This document shows, piece by piece, positions 37,980 to 47,011 of a stretch of DNA of 64,000 bases (position 1 is the first letter of the stretch; every line of letters starts with the position of its first letter). The translations under genes and the position numbers were made by a program. The notes beneath the pieces are model-generated. The model was not told the DNA's origin. It searched no databases and was given only the letters and a program-made list of their open reading frames with translations. The DNA comes from VYFG01 sp965221795. GTDB lineage: Bacteria; Pseudomonadota; Gammaproteobacteria; Arenicellales; Poriferihabitantaceae. Location: NCBI GenBank assembly GCA_965221795.1, contig OZ244914.1, forward strand, positions 62,001-126,000, read 5' to 3'.

Positions 37980-38774
37980 TTGGCAAATCATGAACCAATG
38001 ATACCGACTTTCGTTATATCCATTCCAGACTGTCAGGATCGCCGCAACACCATTGCGGACCGGCTCAATACTCTCGGGATTGCTTTCGAGTTCGTTGACG
38101 CTGTGGATGGCCGAGACGGCCTTGATCCAACCTATGAAAACCAGATTGACCGCATCAAGGCCCATCGCGCGGACCGCCGCATGACGGATGTCGAGTTCGC
38201 CTGCGCCCTGTCGCACGTCAAGTGCTACCGCAGGATCATTGCCGATAATGTCCGCCATGCCCTGATACTCGAAGATGACGCGGTCCCTTCCCCGGATTTA
38301 AGGCAGTTCCTTGCGGGCAAGTACTACGAGGATGTAGCGGTGACGCAACTTTATATAAGAGGGCGTCCGTATGTCCAGAGGGGGGCAAAACCACTTTTCG
38401 GCAACTATGTTTCCTACTTGTGCGCCCCGGGGATAAAAAAGAGAGCGGGGGCGGTGGGATATGTCATGTCCCTTTCTGGGGCAAAGCATTTCATTGAACA
38501 CATAATCCCGATCAGGCGGGAGGCGGACCGGCCAGACTGCGCAGACGACTTGATCGCCAGATGCAATTGGCGGGTTGTGCATCCTCTGCTCGTTCGGCAT
38601 CCATCTCAGGAAGGCCAATCCCTACTTGATGCGCATGGCAGACGCGAGTCAATACTGGAATCACTGAAGTACCGAAAATTCCTTGACAGCTATCACCGCC
38701 ACAAGTTGAGAGAGAAATGCAGGATGCTTCCGCGCAAGATTTTCTACAAACGTCTTCCCGGGCCGACTGAATGA
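37980..38774 (+). CDS. Family 25 glycosyltransferase (LPS-type)
   Basis: 264 residues. The TTG start at 37980 has AGGA upstream; an ATG six codons later is the alternative. Hallmarks are TFVISIPDCQDRRNTIADRLNTLG near the N terminus, FACALSHVKCYRRI, and the acidic ALILEDDAVP (about 97-106) that binds the nucleotide sugar and metal. These define GT25, whose members add galactose or related sugars to lipooligosaccharide. The C-terminal 60 residues are basic. It lies alone next to mobile-element debris; the same family recurs at 58.4 kb. Confidence 0.85.
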   Translation: MANHEPMIPTFVISIPDCQDRRNTIADRLNTLGIAFEFVDAVDGRDGLDPTYENQIDRIKAHRADRRMTDVEFACALSHVKCYRRIIADNVRHALILEDDAVPSPDLRQFLAGKYYEDVAVTQLYIRGRPYVQRGAKPLFGNYVSYLCAPGIKKRAGAVGYVMSLSGAKHFIEHIIPIRREADRPDCADDLIARCNWRVVHPLLVRHPSQEGQSLLDAHGRRESILESLKYRKFLDSYHRHKLREKCRMLPRKIFYKRLPGPTE

Positions 38775-38829
38775 AGACAGCCGCAAAGGATTGATATGTG
38801 CATAAAGATTCAGCAATTCCCACCAAGGA

Positions 38830-39246
38830 CATCCTCTCTGGATTCGGCGGGGTTTCCCGATGCGAGCGGATGGATCGGGAGTGTGCACGGAAGATTGCCC
38901 CTGCGGCGAGGATCATCCGCTCGTCGATGGCCTTGCGGTCGATGAACGCCTTCACCCGTCGACCGGCCTTCCTCTGGACCCAGAACCGGATCTTGATTTC
39001 TCAATCTTCATGCCGGACCAGCAGGGCCCGGGAGTAATAGCCCCGATCATATGCGATGAGGTCTCCAGGCCGGCAGAACGGCAGGTACGCGAGCGCGAAT
39101 CGGCGTTCGTTGTTGCCGGCGCATAGGCTGAGGTCGCCGATTACACGGTTCCGACGATGGATGAGTAGCAACTGGCCCGGAGCGTTGCTCTTTTCCCGGT
39201 AATGGCTCATTTTGAACATTGCGGTAGTGCCTCCGTTTGAAATCAC
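38830..39246 (-). pseudogene. IS4-type transposase fragment
   Basis: On the minus strand the frame starts near the middle of a transposase: ERRFALAYLPFCRPGDLIAYDRGYYSRALL is the IS4-type DDE second-aspartate region. It hits an in-frame TGA at 39001-39003 and then continues as IKIRFWVQRKAGRRVKAFIDRK. N- and C-terminal parts are missing, so this is dead. It separates the GT25 gene from the poly-C gene. The left limit is approximate. Confidence 0.7.
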
Positions 39247-39269
39247 CCCATGCTGCCGGTTGAAACGGG

Positions 39270-39275
39270 TATAAT
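39270..39275 (+). promoter_or_regulatory. Consensus -10 box upstream of the poly-C gene
   Basis: TATAAT lies 33 bp before the ATG at 39308. No good -35 is seen at 16-18 bp, so strength is uncertain. Confidence 0.4.
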
Positions 39276-39307
39276 AACCGGAATATCAATCTGCTTCGGA
39301 GAGAAAG

Positions 39308-40008
39308 ATGAAACATTACCGTAACTTACCCCCCCCCCCTCCCCCCTCCCCCTCGCTAAACTAGCGACTCTTCTACTGCTGGCGGTGCTAACTGCGCCGT
39401 CCATGGCGCAGGTGGATTACTCCTTCATTGATGGTGCATCAGGCGCGAGTACCTGCCCGCCAGGCCAGACCATACGTAACGGAATATCCCTTGTCGACGG
39501 ATCCCTGACAAAAAACGCGGTCCGGCTGTCGTATTCGCAAGTTAATTTTCAGAACATCAGAGTTCTAATTCCAGGAGCGAGTACACTTCAAAGTGCCACC
39601 GTGTATCTCAGCGTGCTGGAAAATGGCAGGGAAGAGGCTAGCAGGCAGACTCTTGGAACTGCTTCAACTGGCACGGACACGACGGGAGGAGCGAAAACTT
39701 TCAGCAACCTGAAGCAGAACAAGCAGTACACCGCAGTCACGCATATTGGGGACGTCACCAAGATCATTTCAAGATTCTGCTTCCGGACCGCGGCCGACCT
39801 GGAGATCCCCTTTATGTCGGGTCGCGCCATCGACGGTTCGTGGTCGAGCGGGTGCTTCGCCTTCAGCAAGGACAGGAATCAGATCAATGCATGTCTATGC
39901 GGGGCCCGCAACTCGTCGGGCCAGTGGGCGCGCACGGACAGCGAAGACGGCTACGAATATATTACGGACGCCACCTGGAGGCAGAGCGTGGGCTGCACGA
40001 CCAACTGA
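39308..40008 (+). CDS. Secreted protein gene, out of frame at a poly-C tract (possible phase variation)
   Basis: An ATG at 39308 has a strong ribosome site (GGAGAG). It opens a frame with MKHYRN, then runs into C11-T-C6-T-C5 and stops at TAG 39362. A different frame, open from about 39361 to 40008, supplies LATLLLLAVLTAPSMAQ, a signal-peptide core with its cleavage site. Adding one C to the tract joins both into a protein of about 230 residues with a complete signal peptide. The mature part (about 200 residues) has six cysteines, mostly near the C terminus (SGCFAFSKDRNQINACLCG), and no family I know. It is a candidate slipped-strand ON/OFF gene, shown here OFF; a sequencing error is the alternative. 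Confidence 0.55.
39329..39352. repeat. Poly-C homopolymer tract inside coding start
   Basis: Eleven Cs, T, six Cs, T, five Cs. It lies between the start codon and the signal-peptide codons, where a length change sets the reading frame. Confidence 0.85.
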
Positions 40009-40473
40009 CGGGCCGGAGGCGGCAACCGCCGCGCAGCTTGCGGACCCGTCTGGAAAACCCGGGACAGGGGGCGGCCTGCGGGCCGCCTTCCGTCTCGGTC
40101 GGGTTCTGTAATGTTCAAACTGGGCCACTACCCTTTTTCCGTTTCTTCTGTAGCTTGCGGGTCGCCCGATCGCGGTCCCGGGCGTCTTTGCAGGCCCGTC
40201 ATAGAGGTGGCACATTATTACCAACCGACGATTGACAGATGACAGAGAGACGCAGGATGCCGACCTGGTGATCACCGCCCGGGGAGCCGGTAGTGGACCG
40301 ATGTGGAGGATTTTCTCTCGGAGGACCTTGCCCTGACTCTTCAGCCGAGTGCTGACCGCATCCTGGGTCGAACTTTGCTCCAGTAACGTCCGGCAGTCCT
40401 GAACAGTCCGGCATCAGCCACTATTACCGATTCCGCGACAGTAATCCGACAGCATGATTGCATCCGATTCGCT
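40009..40473. other. Intergenic region between secreted-protein gene and fhs stop
   Basis: About 465 bp at the convergent end of two transcripts. No gene or convincing T-run terminator is recognised. Confidence 0.4.
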
Positions 40474-42141
40474 TTAAAACAGACCTTCAACCTGTCCTGC
40501 TTCATTGATTCGGATGCTGTTGGCCGCGGGCACTCTGGGCAATCCGGGCATCGTCATGATATCACCACATACTGCTACCACAAAACCGGCCCCTGCCAGC
40601 AAGCGGACTTCCCGGACTGGCAAGACATGATCTTTGGGAGCCCCTTTCCGGTTGGGGTCAGACGAGAAGCTATACTGCGTTTTGGCGATGCAGACCGGAA
40701 GGTGTCCAAACCCAGCACGCTCCAGATCCCGAATCTGGTTTCGGGTCTTCTGGTCGGCAATAATCTCGTCGGCACGATAGATTCGGGTGGCGATGGTCTG
40801 AATCTTATTCCATAGCGGCATCTCGTCAGGATACAGGGGAGCAAACTGACTCTCGCCACTGTCGGCCAGCCGGGCCACTTCTTCAGCCAGGGCAATCGTA
40901 CCGGCACCCCCATCCGCCCAATGAGTGGCCTCCACGGCATTGACCCCCTGACTTTCCGCTTCTGCCCGAACAGCTGCCATTTCTGCATCTGTATCGGCGC
41001 TGAACCGATTTATGGCGACCAGGACAGGAACTCCAAAGGATTTGACATTCTCAATATGGCGCTTGAGGTTGATGCAACCGTCTTTCACCGCCTGTACATT
41101 TTCCTTGCCCAAATCATCCCGCGCCACGCCGCCATGCATTTTCAAGGCCCGAATAGTCGCCACAATCACGACCGCATCCGGTGACAACCCCGCACTGCGA
41201 CACTTGATATCAAAAAACTTTTCTGCCCCCAGATCTGCGCCAAACCCCGCTTCCGTCACCACATAATCCGACAATTTGAGTGCGCTTCGGGTAGCCAGGA
41301 CGGAATTGCATCCATGCGCAATGTTGGCAAACGGTCCACCATGAACAAATGCCGGAGTCTGCTCCAGGGTTTGCACCAGATTCGGAGCAAGGGCATCTTT
41401 GAGCAATACCGTCATGGCCCCCGGCGCATGCACTGCACTCGCTCGCACGGGTTCCCGGTCACGGGTATAGCCAATGACGACCCGACTCAGGCGCTCCTCC
41501 AAATCCTGCAGGTTCCGGGACAAACAGAAAATTGCCATCACTTCCGAAGCCACCGTAATATCAAACCCGTCTTCGCGGGGATAGCCGTTGGCCACTCCGC
41601 CCAGGGAGCTGGCAATCTGACGCAAGGCGCGGTCATTCATATCGACGACCCGTCGCCACGCTACCCGGCGAATATCAATCTCCGAGGAGTTGCCCCAATA
41701 AATATGATTGTCAACCAGCGCAGACAACAAGCTGTGGGCGGAGGTAATGGCATGGAAATCACCGGTAAAATGCAGATTGATATCTTCCATCGGCACCACC
41801 TGGGCATATCCACCGCCGGCAGCGCCACCTTTCATGCCAAAGCATGGGCCGAGAGATGGTTCCCGCAAACACACCATGGCTTTCTTGCCAATCCGGTTCA
41901 ATCCATCGGTCAAGCCAACGGACGTGGTCGTTTTCCCTTCCCCCGCCGGCGTGGGCGTAATCGCTGTCACCAGGATCAACTTGCCATCCGGTCGATCCTG
42001 GAGAGTATGGATGTAATCCAGACTGACCTTTGCCTTGGTATGCCCGAAGGGAACCAAGGCCCCATGAGGAATGCCCAGCTTGTCGGCAATTTCTCCAATG
42101 GGCCGTATGTTCGCCGCCCTTGCAATTTCGATATCGCTCAT
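40474..42141 (-). CDS. fhs: Formate-tetrahydrofolate ligase
   Basis: 555 residues, standard length. The P-loop TPAGEGKTTTSVGL (about residue 64) and folate/formate regions GMKGGAAGGGYAQVVPMEDINLHFTGD and FVHGGPFANIAHGCNS are intact. It catalyses formate + ATP + tetrahydrofolate to 10-formyl-THF, reversibly. It is the last gene of the oxalate cluster, 62 bp after the formyltransferase-like gene. Here it can capture formate released by formyl-CoA transferase. Run backwards, it could make ATP if 10-formyl-THF is formed directly from formyl-CoA (inference). The ribosome site GAGAG is present. Confidence 0.97.
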   Translation of the reverse strand: MSDIEIARAANIRPIGEIADKLGIPHGALVPFGHTKAKVSLDYIHTLQDRPDGKLILVTAITPTPAGEGKTTTSVGLTDGLNRIGKKAMVCLREPSLGPCFGMKGGAAGGGYAQVVPMEDINLHFTGDFHAITSAHSLLSALVDNHIYWGNSSEIDIRRVAWRRVVDMNDRALRQIASSLGGVANGYPREDGFDITVASEVMAIFCLSRNLQDLEERLSRVVIGYTRDREPVRASAVHAPGAMTVLLKDALAPNLVQTLEQTPAFVHGGPFANIAHGCNSVLATRSALKLSDYVVTEAGFGADLGAEKFFDIKCRSAGLSPDAVVIVATIRALKMHGGVARDDLGKENVQAVKDGCINLKRHIENVKSFGVPVLVAINRFSADTDAEMAAVRAEAESQGVNAVEATHWADGGAGTIALAEEVARLADSGESQFAPLYPDEMPLWNKIQTIATRIYRADEIIADQKTRNQIRDLERAGFGHLPVCIAKTQYSFSSDPNRKGAPKDHVLPVREVRLLAGAGFVVAVCGDIMTMPGLPRVPAANSIRINEAGQVEGLF

Positions 42142-42203
42142 GATCTTTTCTCTCTATGTATTCTCCAGATTGTTGTATGTGATGTCATTGGATCCGTGTG
42201 GTT

Positions 42204-43115
42204 TCACTTTCCGAGGATGTCGCCGGCGATCAGGCCTGTCTGGGCCACATAGTCGGCAGCTGGCACCTTTCCCCGGTCGGCACGCACTCGGGATACGCGG
42301 ATGGATCCTCCCTGAGCGGCAACCTCAAACCCATCTTCATTGACAGCCACGACTTCTCCCGGCCTACCTTGGCCTTCACCAACGCGCGCATCAAATAATC
42401 TCAACTCCATACCGTTGTGCATAGTCCAGGCTCCTGGCTGGGGATTCGCCGCACGAATGATGTTGTAGACATGGGTAACCGATTGCGTCCAATCCAACTC
42501 CGCTTGCGATTTGCCAAACCAGGATTCATACGAACCGTCATTCAAATTCTGTGCGATACGTGGCGCTTTGCCCTCTCGCACCAGATCGAGCGATTCGATC
42601 ATGGCCTCGACTCCCATCGGAAACAGTTTGCGGAAGTAAATGTCTCCCAGCGTCTCGTCCGGACCAATGTCACAGGTTTTTTGCAGCAGGATGGGGCCCT
42701 CGTCTAACCCGTCGTCGGGCCAGAAAATCGTCAGGCCAGTGCGAGTGGACCCCATGGCAATCGGCCAATTAATGGATGAGGGCCCCCGATGCATGGGAAG
42801 CAAGGATGGGTGGTACTGAAACGAGCCCAATTTTGGTACATCCAGCACTCGGGAAGGCACGAACAACAACACATAGGCCATCATGCAGACATCCGCCTCA
42901 AAGGAACGCATCAGCGCTAACGATTCCTCTGTCTTCCAGGAACTCGGCTGGTATAGCGGAATGCCCTTTTCTATCGTGAGTTCCTTCAATGGATCTACTG
43001 ACCGTCCTTCCCGGTCCGGGGCGGTACATACCGCCACCACATTCTCGCCGCGTGCCAGCAGTTTCTCGAGCACTGCCCGGCCGAACGCCTGCTGCCCATG
43101 TACTACAATTCTCAT
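42204..43115 (-). CDS. 10-formyl-THF hydrolase/formyltransferase family protein (ALDH1L1 N-terminal-like)
   Basis: 303 residues from the ATG (MRIVVHGQQAFG), with GGAG upstream; an earlier frame start adds 19 unlikely residues. Over its length it tracks the N-terminal hydrolase domain of vertebrate ALDH1L1 rather than Met-tRNA formyltransferase: YHPSLLPMHRGPSSINW, FWPDDGLDEG, LFPMGVEAM, EGKAPRIAQ. H102 and D138 match that domain's His106 and Asp142, with the same 36-residue spacing. The residue two before the His is Gln, where Met-tRNA formyltransferases have Asn. There is no fused aldehyde dehydrogenase. Between frc and fhs it may hydrolyse 10-formyl-THF or pass formyl from formyl-CoA to THF; the second idea is my inference. 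Confidence 0.85.
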   Translation of the reverse strand: MRIVVHGQQAFGRAVLEKLLARGENVVAVCTAPDREGRSVDPLKELTIEKGIPLYQPSSWKTEESLALMRSFEADVCMMAYVLLFVPSRVLDVPKLGSFQYHPSLLPMHRGPSSINWPIAMGSTRTGLTIFWPDDGLDEGPILLQKTCDIGPDETLGDIYFRKLFPMGVEAMIESLDLVREGKAPRIAQNLNDGSYESWFGKSQAELDWTQSVTHVYNIIRAANPQPGAWTMHNGMELRLFDARVGEGQGRPGEVVAVNEDGFEVAAQGGSIRVSRVRADRGKVPAADYVAQTGLIAGDILGK

Positions 43116-43194
43116 CTTTCCGTTCTCCAGGTTGGGGATACTGGGGGAAGCCCAGCAGTCAATGCAATCCAATGCGAGGTCGGAAACCTTGCGA

Positions 43195-44439
43195 CTAGAT
43201 CGCCCCTGCCTCTTTCATAGACAGGATTTCGGTTTCAGAATATCCGAGTTGCAACAGGATTTCTTCACTGTGTTCGCCCAACAAGGGAGAACGTTCTACC
43301 TGGACCGGAGAATCGGACATCTTGATCGGACAGCCTACGGTCAGATATGTGCCTCGTTCCGGATGATCCACTTCTACAATCGTTCCTGTATCGCGCAGTG
43401 AAGGTTCGTTGGCCAACTCCTGCATGGAGAGGATCGGGCCAACCGGGATGTCCAGCGGGTTACAGATGTCCATCACCTCAAACTTGGTATGGATCATGGT
43501 CCATGCTTCAATAGTCTCAAACACTTCGTTCAGCCGAGGCAAGCGCGCAGCTGGTGTGGCATAGTCTGGGTCCTCTTTCCATTCGGGTTTCCCGATCACA
43601 TCACAGATTTTCGGCCATACCGCGGCCTGAGTAATGAAATAAGTATAGGCATTGGGGTCTTCCTGCCAGCCCTTGCATTTGAGAATACGGCCCGGCTGTC
43701 CTCCTCCGGAGTCATTGCCGGCCCTTGGAGTTGCATCTCCAAAGGGAATCCCTTCTCCATATTGTGAATACTCTTCCAGAGGGCCGGCAGCCAACCGCTG
43801 CTGATCCCGCAACTTTACCCGACAAAGATTCAGCACGCCATCTTGCATTGCTGCCAGTACCCGTTGCCCTCGCCCTGATTTCTCCCGCTGAAACAGAGCA
43901 GTGACGATGCCCAATGCCAAGTGCAGTCCGGTGCCAGAATCGCCAATTTGGGCTGCCGTCACGAGCGGCGGACCATCGAGAAAACCGGTAGTGGACGCGG
44001 ACCCGCCCGCACATTGGGCAACATTCTCGTAGACCTTGCAACTTTCGTAAGGCCCCGGGCCAAATCCCTTGACAGAAGCCATGACCATGCGAGGGTTGAT
44101 CTCCTGAATACGCTCCCACCCGAAACCCATCCGATCCAGCGCCCCCGGGGCAAAGTTCTCAACCAGCACATCGCATTCGCGAATCAATCGCTCCAACACC
44201 CCCTTCCCTTCCGGAGTCTTGGTATTGATGGTAATCGAGCGCTTGTTGTGGTTAAGCATAGTAAAGTACAGGGAGTCAGCTCCCGGCACATCCACGAGCT
44301 GTTTGCGGGTTGCATCCCCCACGCCCGGCCGCTCTACCTTGATCACATCCGCACCGAACCAAGCCAGCAACTGGGTACAGGTCGGACCCGATTGAACATG
44401 GGTAAAGTCCAGAACCTTTACCCCATCAAGTGCCTTCAT
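43195..44439 (-). CDS. frc: Formyl-CoA:oxalate CoA-transferase
   Basis: 414 residues, a class III CoA-transferase very close in motif order to Oxalobacter Frc: LDFTHVQSGPTCTQLL, NHNKRSI, VYENVAQCAGG, TTGFLDGPP. The catalytic aspartate is D167 in AQIGDSGTG (Asp169 in Oxalobacter) and Q16 matches Gln17. The glycine loop reads SGGGQPG, with Ser in place of the first Gly. It exchanges CoA between formyl-CoA and oxalate, giving formate and oxalyl-CoA. It lies 23 bp after oxc, with a good ribosome site (AGAAAGG), so it is in the same operon. Confidence 0.95.
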   Translation of the reverse strand: MKALDGVKVLDFTHVQSGPTCTQLLAWFGADVIKVERPGVGDATRKQLVDVPGADSLYFTMLNHNKRSITINTKTPEGKGVLERLIRECDVLVENFAPGALDRMGFGWERIQEINPRMVMASVKGFGPGPYESCKVYENVAQCAGGSASTTGFLDGPPLVTAAQIGDSGTGLHLALGIVTALFQREKSGRGQRVLAAMQDGVLNLCRVKLRDQQRLAAGPLEEYSQYGEGIPFGDATPRAGNDSGGGQPGRILKCKGWQEDPNAYTYFITQAAVWPKICDVIGKPEWKEDPDYATPAARLPRLNEVFETIEAWTMIHTKFEVMDICNPLDIPVGPILSMQELANEPSLRDTGTIVEVDHPERGTYLTVGCPIKMSDSPVQVERSPLLGEHSEEILLQLGYSETEILSMKEAGAI

Positions 44440-44462
44440 CCTTTCTACTCCAACAAAAGAAA

Positions 44463-46226
44463 TTATTTATACATCGTCTGTGCCTTGGTGCCTGGAGCAT
44501 ATTCATCCGGATTCACCCACACATTGACTACGGCACACTTCCCGGTTTTGGCAATGGCCTCCCGGGCGCGTTGTAGTGACGGCTGAATCTGGCTCGCTTC
44601 CCGCACTTCCTCTCCATACCCGCCAATCATTTCCCCGAAACGGCCGAAGGGAATGTCTCCAAGCTTATTACCGACATCCCCACGTTCCGCTCCATACTTG
44701 GCCAATTGACCATAGCGAATCTGGTTCATGGCCGAATTGTTGCCAACAATCGCAAGGTAGGGAGCCCCAAAGCGTTGGGAGGTTTCCATATCGAATGCGG
44801 TCATGCCAAAGGAGCCATCTCCATACAAGCAGACCACTTCCTTTTGCGGATGAGCCAGTTTGGCTGCCATGGCAAAACCGGTACCGACCCCTAATGAACC
44901 CAAGGCACCGGGATCCATCCATTGGCCCGGGCGACGCGGACGGACGGCTTGCGCAGAAATGGTCACAATATCTCCACCATCACCAATGTAGATGGTGTCG
45001 TCTCCAAGAAACTGGTTGATTTCATAAGCCAGGCGATACGGATGAATCGGGTTCTGGTCCGTGGTAAACATGGGCATCAGCTTTTCCAGCTTCTGGACTT
45101 CAATGTTCCTCAACTCCTTCATCCATGCCTGGCGCTTCCCCTTTGCGCTCGAGTGGGTCCGGCCAGACGCTGCCTGGGTAACCGCCGTCAGGATAGCACC
45201 CGGATCACCCACCAAGCCAAGATCAATGTCCCGGTTCTTGCCGACCGTGGTGTAGCTTTGATCAATCTGGACCAGGGTCAACTGACTGGAAATCCGTTTG
45301 CCATACCCCATCCGAAAATCAAACGGAGTACCCACAATCAGAATCACATCCGCATTGACAAAGGCATCCCGGCGAGTCCGGTCAAAATGATGGGGGTCGC
45401 CTTCCTCCAGCATGCCTCGGCTGGCCCCATTCATATAGGCGGGAATATCCAGTGCACGGATAAACTCGATGGCCTGTTCATGACTTTGTGATGCCCATAC
45501 CTGCTGCCCGAACAAAACCGCCGGGCGTTCGGCACGGACCAGAATATCCGCTAACTTCTCAATGTCGGCCGGGTCACCGATCTCCCGGGTCGAGGCTCGG
45601 TAACGGCCTGGCTTCGGGATCACTGCCTTTTCCAGGGGTATTTCCGCATCCAGGATATCCCGGGGGATTTCCAGGTAGGAAGGGCCATAGGCACCGTTAA
45701 AACATTCTCGGGCAGCCATGGAAACCATATCGGCAACCCGCTCAGTCGAAAACACCCCGGACGCAAACTTGGTAATGGGGGACATCATATCCACATGGGG
45801 CAGATCCTGCAACGAACCCATCTTGTGCTGTGTGAGCGAACTCTGGCCCCCGATATGCAGAATCGGACTTTCGGACCGAAAGGCGGTTGCCACCCCGGTC
45901 ACGGCATTGGTACATCCCGGCCCGGCGGTCGTGACCACACAGCCCAGCTTCCCGGTCTGACGGGCATACCCGTCTGCTGCATGGGCAGCCGTTTGCTCAT
46001 GACGGACATCGACAATGCGAATGCCTTCATCAATACATCCGTCATAGATGTCAATGATATGTCCACCGCAAAGGGTAAAGATCGTATCCACCCCTTCATT
46101 AGCCAACGCCTTGGCCACCAGGTGCCCGCCTGAAATCACGGCACCGCTCTTATCCTTTTGTGCCAGGGTATCAGTGGCTGTGTTTCGCGTGTCTGGACTA
46201 TCATTCATGATCGGTTCTCTGTTCAT
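44463..46226 (-). CDS. oxc: Oxalyl-CoA decarboxylase
   Basis: 587 residues; a Met seven codons in (MNDSPDT) is an alternative start. It is a ThDP enzyme with the N-terminal FTLCGGHIIDIYDG and the activating Glu in VRHEQTAAHAADGYAR. The central domain follows, and the ThDP/Mg motif is GDGSFGMTAFDMETS...NN near 475-505. The ending TKAQTMYK resembles other Oxc tails. It converts oxalyl-CoA to formyl-CoA and CO2, in the cytoplasm. It follows the GntR regulator by 20 bp and precedes frc. Together they are the classic oxalate catabolic pair. Confidence 0.94.
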   Translation of the reverse strand: MNREPIMNDSPDTRNTATDTLAQKDKSGAVISGGHLVAKALANEGVDTIFTLCGGHIIDIYDGCIDEGIRIVDVRHEQTAAHAADGYARQTGKLGCVVTTAGPGCTNAVTGVATAFRSESPILHIGGQSSLTQHKMGSLQDLPHVDMMSPITKFASGVFSTERVADMVSMAARECFNGAYGPSYLEIPRDILDAEIPLEKAVIPKPGRYRASTREIGDPADIEKLADILVRAERPAVLFGQQVWASQSHEQAIEFIRALDIPAYMNGASRGMLEEGDPHHFDRTRRDAFVNADVILIVGTPFDFRMGYGKRISSQLTLVQIDQSYTTVGKNRDIDLGLVGDPGAILTAVTQAASGRTHSSAKGKRQAWMKELRNIEVQKLEKLMPMFTTDQNPIHPYRLAYEINQFLGDDTIYIGDGGDIVTISAQAVRPRRPGQWMDPGALGSLGVGTGFAMAAKLAHPQKEVVCLYGDGSFGMTAFDMETSQRFGAPYLAIVGNNSAMNQIRYGQLAKYGAERGDVGNKLGDIPFGRFGEMIGGYGEEVREASQIQPSLQRAREAIAKTGKCAVVNVWVNPDEYAPGTKAQTMYK

Positions 46227-46246
46227 GTAAGTGGGGCGGATCTGGT

Positions 46247-46942
46247 TCAGTCGAGGTAGTCGACATACTGCTTGATGTGCTCCGCAAGGTTCATGGCATG
46301 GTCCCGGACCAACTGTTCTGCTAACGTGGCATCGCGGGATTCCAACGCCCGGATAATCCGCATGTGATCAATGATGGAGGCGGTTGCCCGGTCCCGCTCT
46401 CCGATCGTCTTTCGGCGGATCGCTCGCATATGGATAAATAACCCATCGGTAATTTCTTTGAGAAGAGTACATTTGCTCAGTTCAATCAGTCGCTGATGGA
46501 ACTGGATATTGGTATCCGAATACTCATCAATATGTGCTTTTGCTTCGTGGGTGTCGTCAAAGGTCACAAACATCGTGCGCATGGATGCAATTTCCTGATT
46601 TGTGGCCTGTTTGGTTGCCAACCGGGCGGCCATCCCTTCCAAACACGCCCAGACATAGACAATCTCAAGAATTTCCGCTTTGGTCTTGCGCACGACGAAC
46701 GCTCCCCGCCGGGGATAGGACTTGACCAGCCCCTCCTGTCCAAGACGGGTAATGGCTTCTCGAATCGGCGTCCGACTGACGCCCAAGTCCAATGCCAGCT
46801 TGCGCTCATCCAGTTTGGGCGGCTCCTCACCCGAATAGATATCCATCGCAGCAATGGCCTGCTTGATTGCCTGATACACGGATTCTTTCAGGGCGGGCGA
46901 GGCTTCAAAAGGCTGCACATTGACCGTACTTTCAGCACTCAT
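46247..46942 (-). CDS. GntR-family regulator, FCD subfamily
   Basis: 231 residues. N-terminal winged HTH: PKLDERKLALDLGVSRTPIREAITRLGQEGLV, then YPRRGAFVV. The C-terminal all-helical FCD domain has metal-site-like residues in NIQFHQRLIELS and HMRIIRALESRD. FCD regulators bind organic acids and usually repress their own catabolic operon. Placed between tctA and oxc in the same direction, it likely controls the promoter before tctC, where a GGTATACC palindrome lies. Effector unknown; oxalate, formyl-CoA or glycolate-like acids are candidates. Confidence 0.92.
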   Translation of the reverse strand: MSAESTVNVQPFEASPALKESVYQAIKQAIAAMDIYSGEEPPKLDERKLALDLGVSRTPIREAITRLGQEGLVKSYPRRGAFVVRKTKAEILEIVYVWACLEGMAARLATKQATNQEIASMRTMFVTFDDTHEAKAHIDEYSDTNIQFHQRLIELSKCTLLKEITDGLFIHMRAIRRKTIGERDRATASIIDHMRIIRALESRDATLAEQLVRDHAMNLAEHIKQYVDYLD

Positions 46943-47011
46943 AGCCGTTCAGGTCTGTTCTGGGCCATGGGTTTGCCACCGAAAAGGAATGATACGGCAA
47001 AAGATCATCCC

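Noticed and set aside
39001..39003. In-frame TGA in the IS4-type fragment as a selenocysteine codon
   Set aside because: The gene is truncated at both ends, no SECIS-like hairpin was seen, and IS4 transposases do not use selenocysteine.
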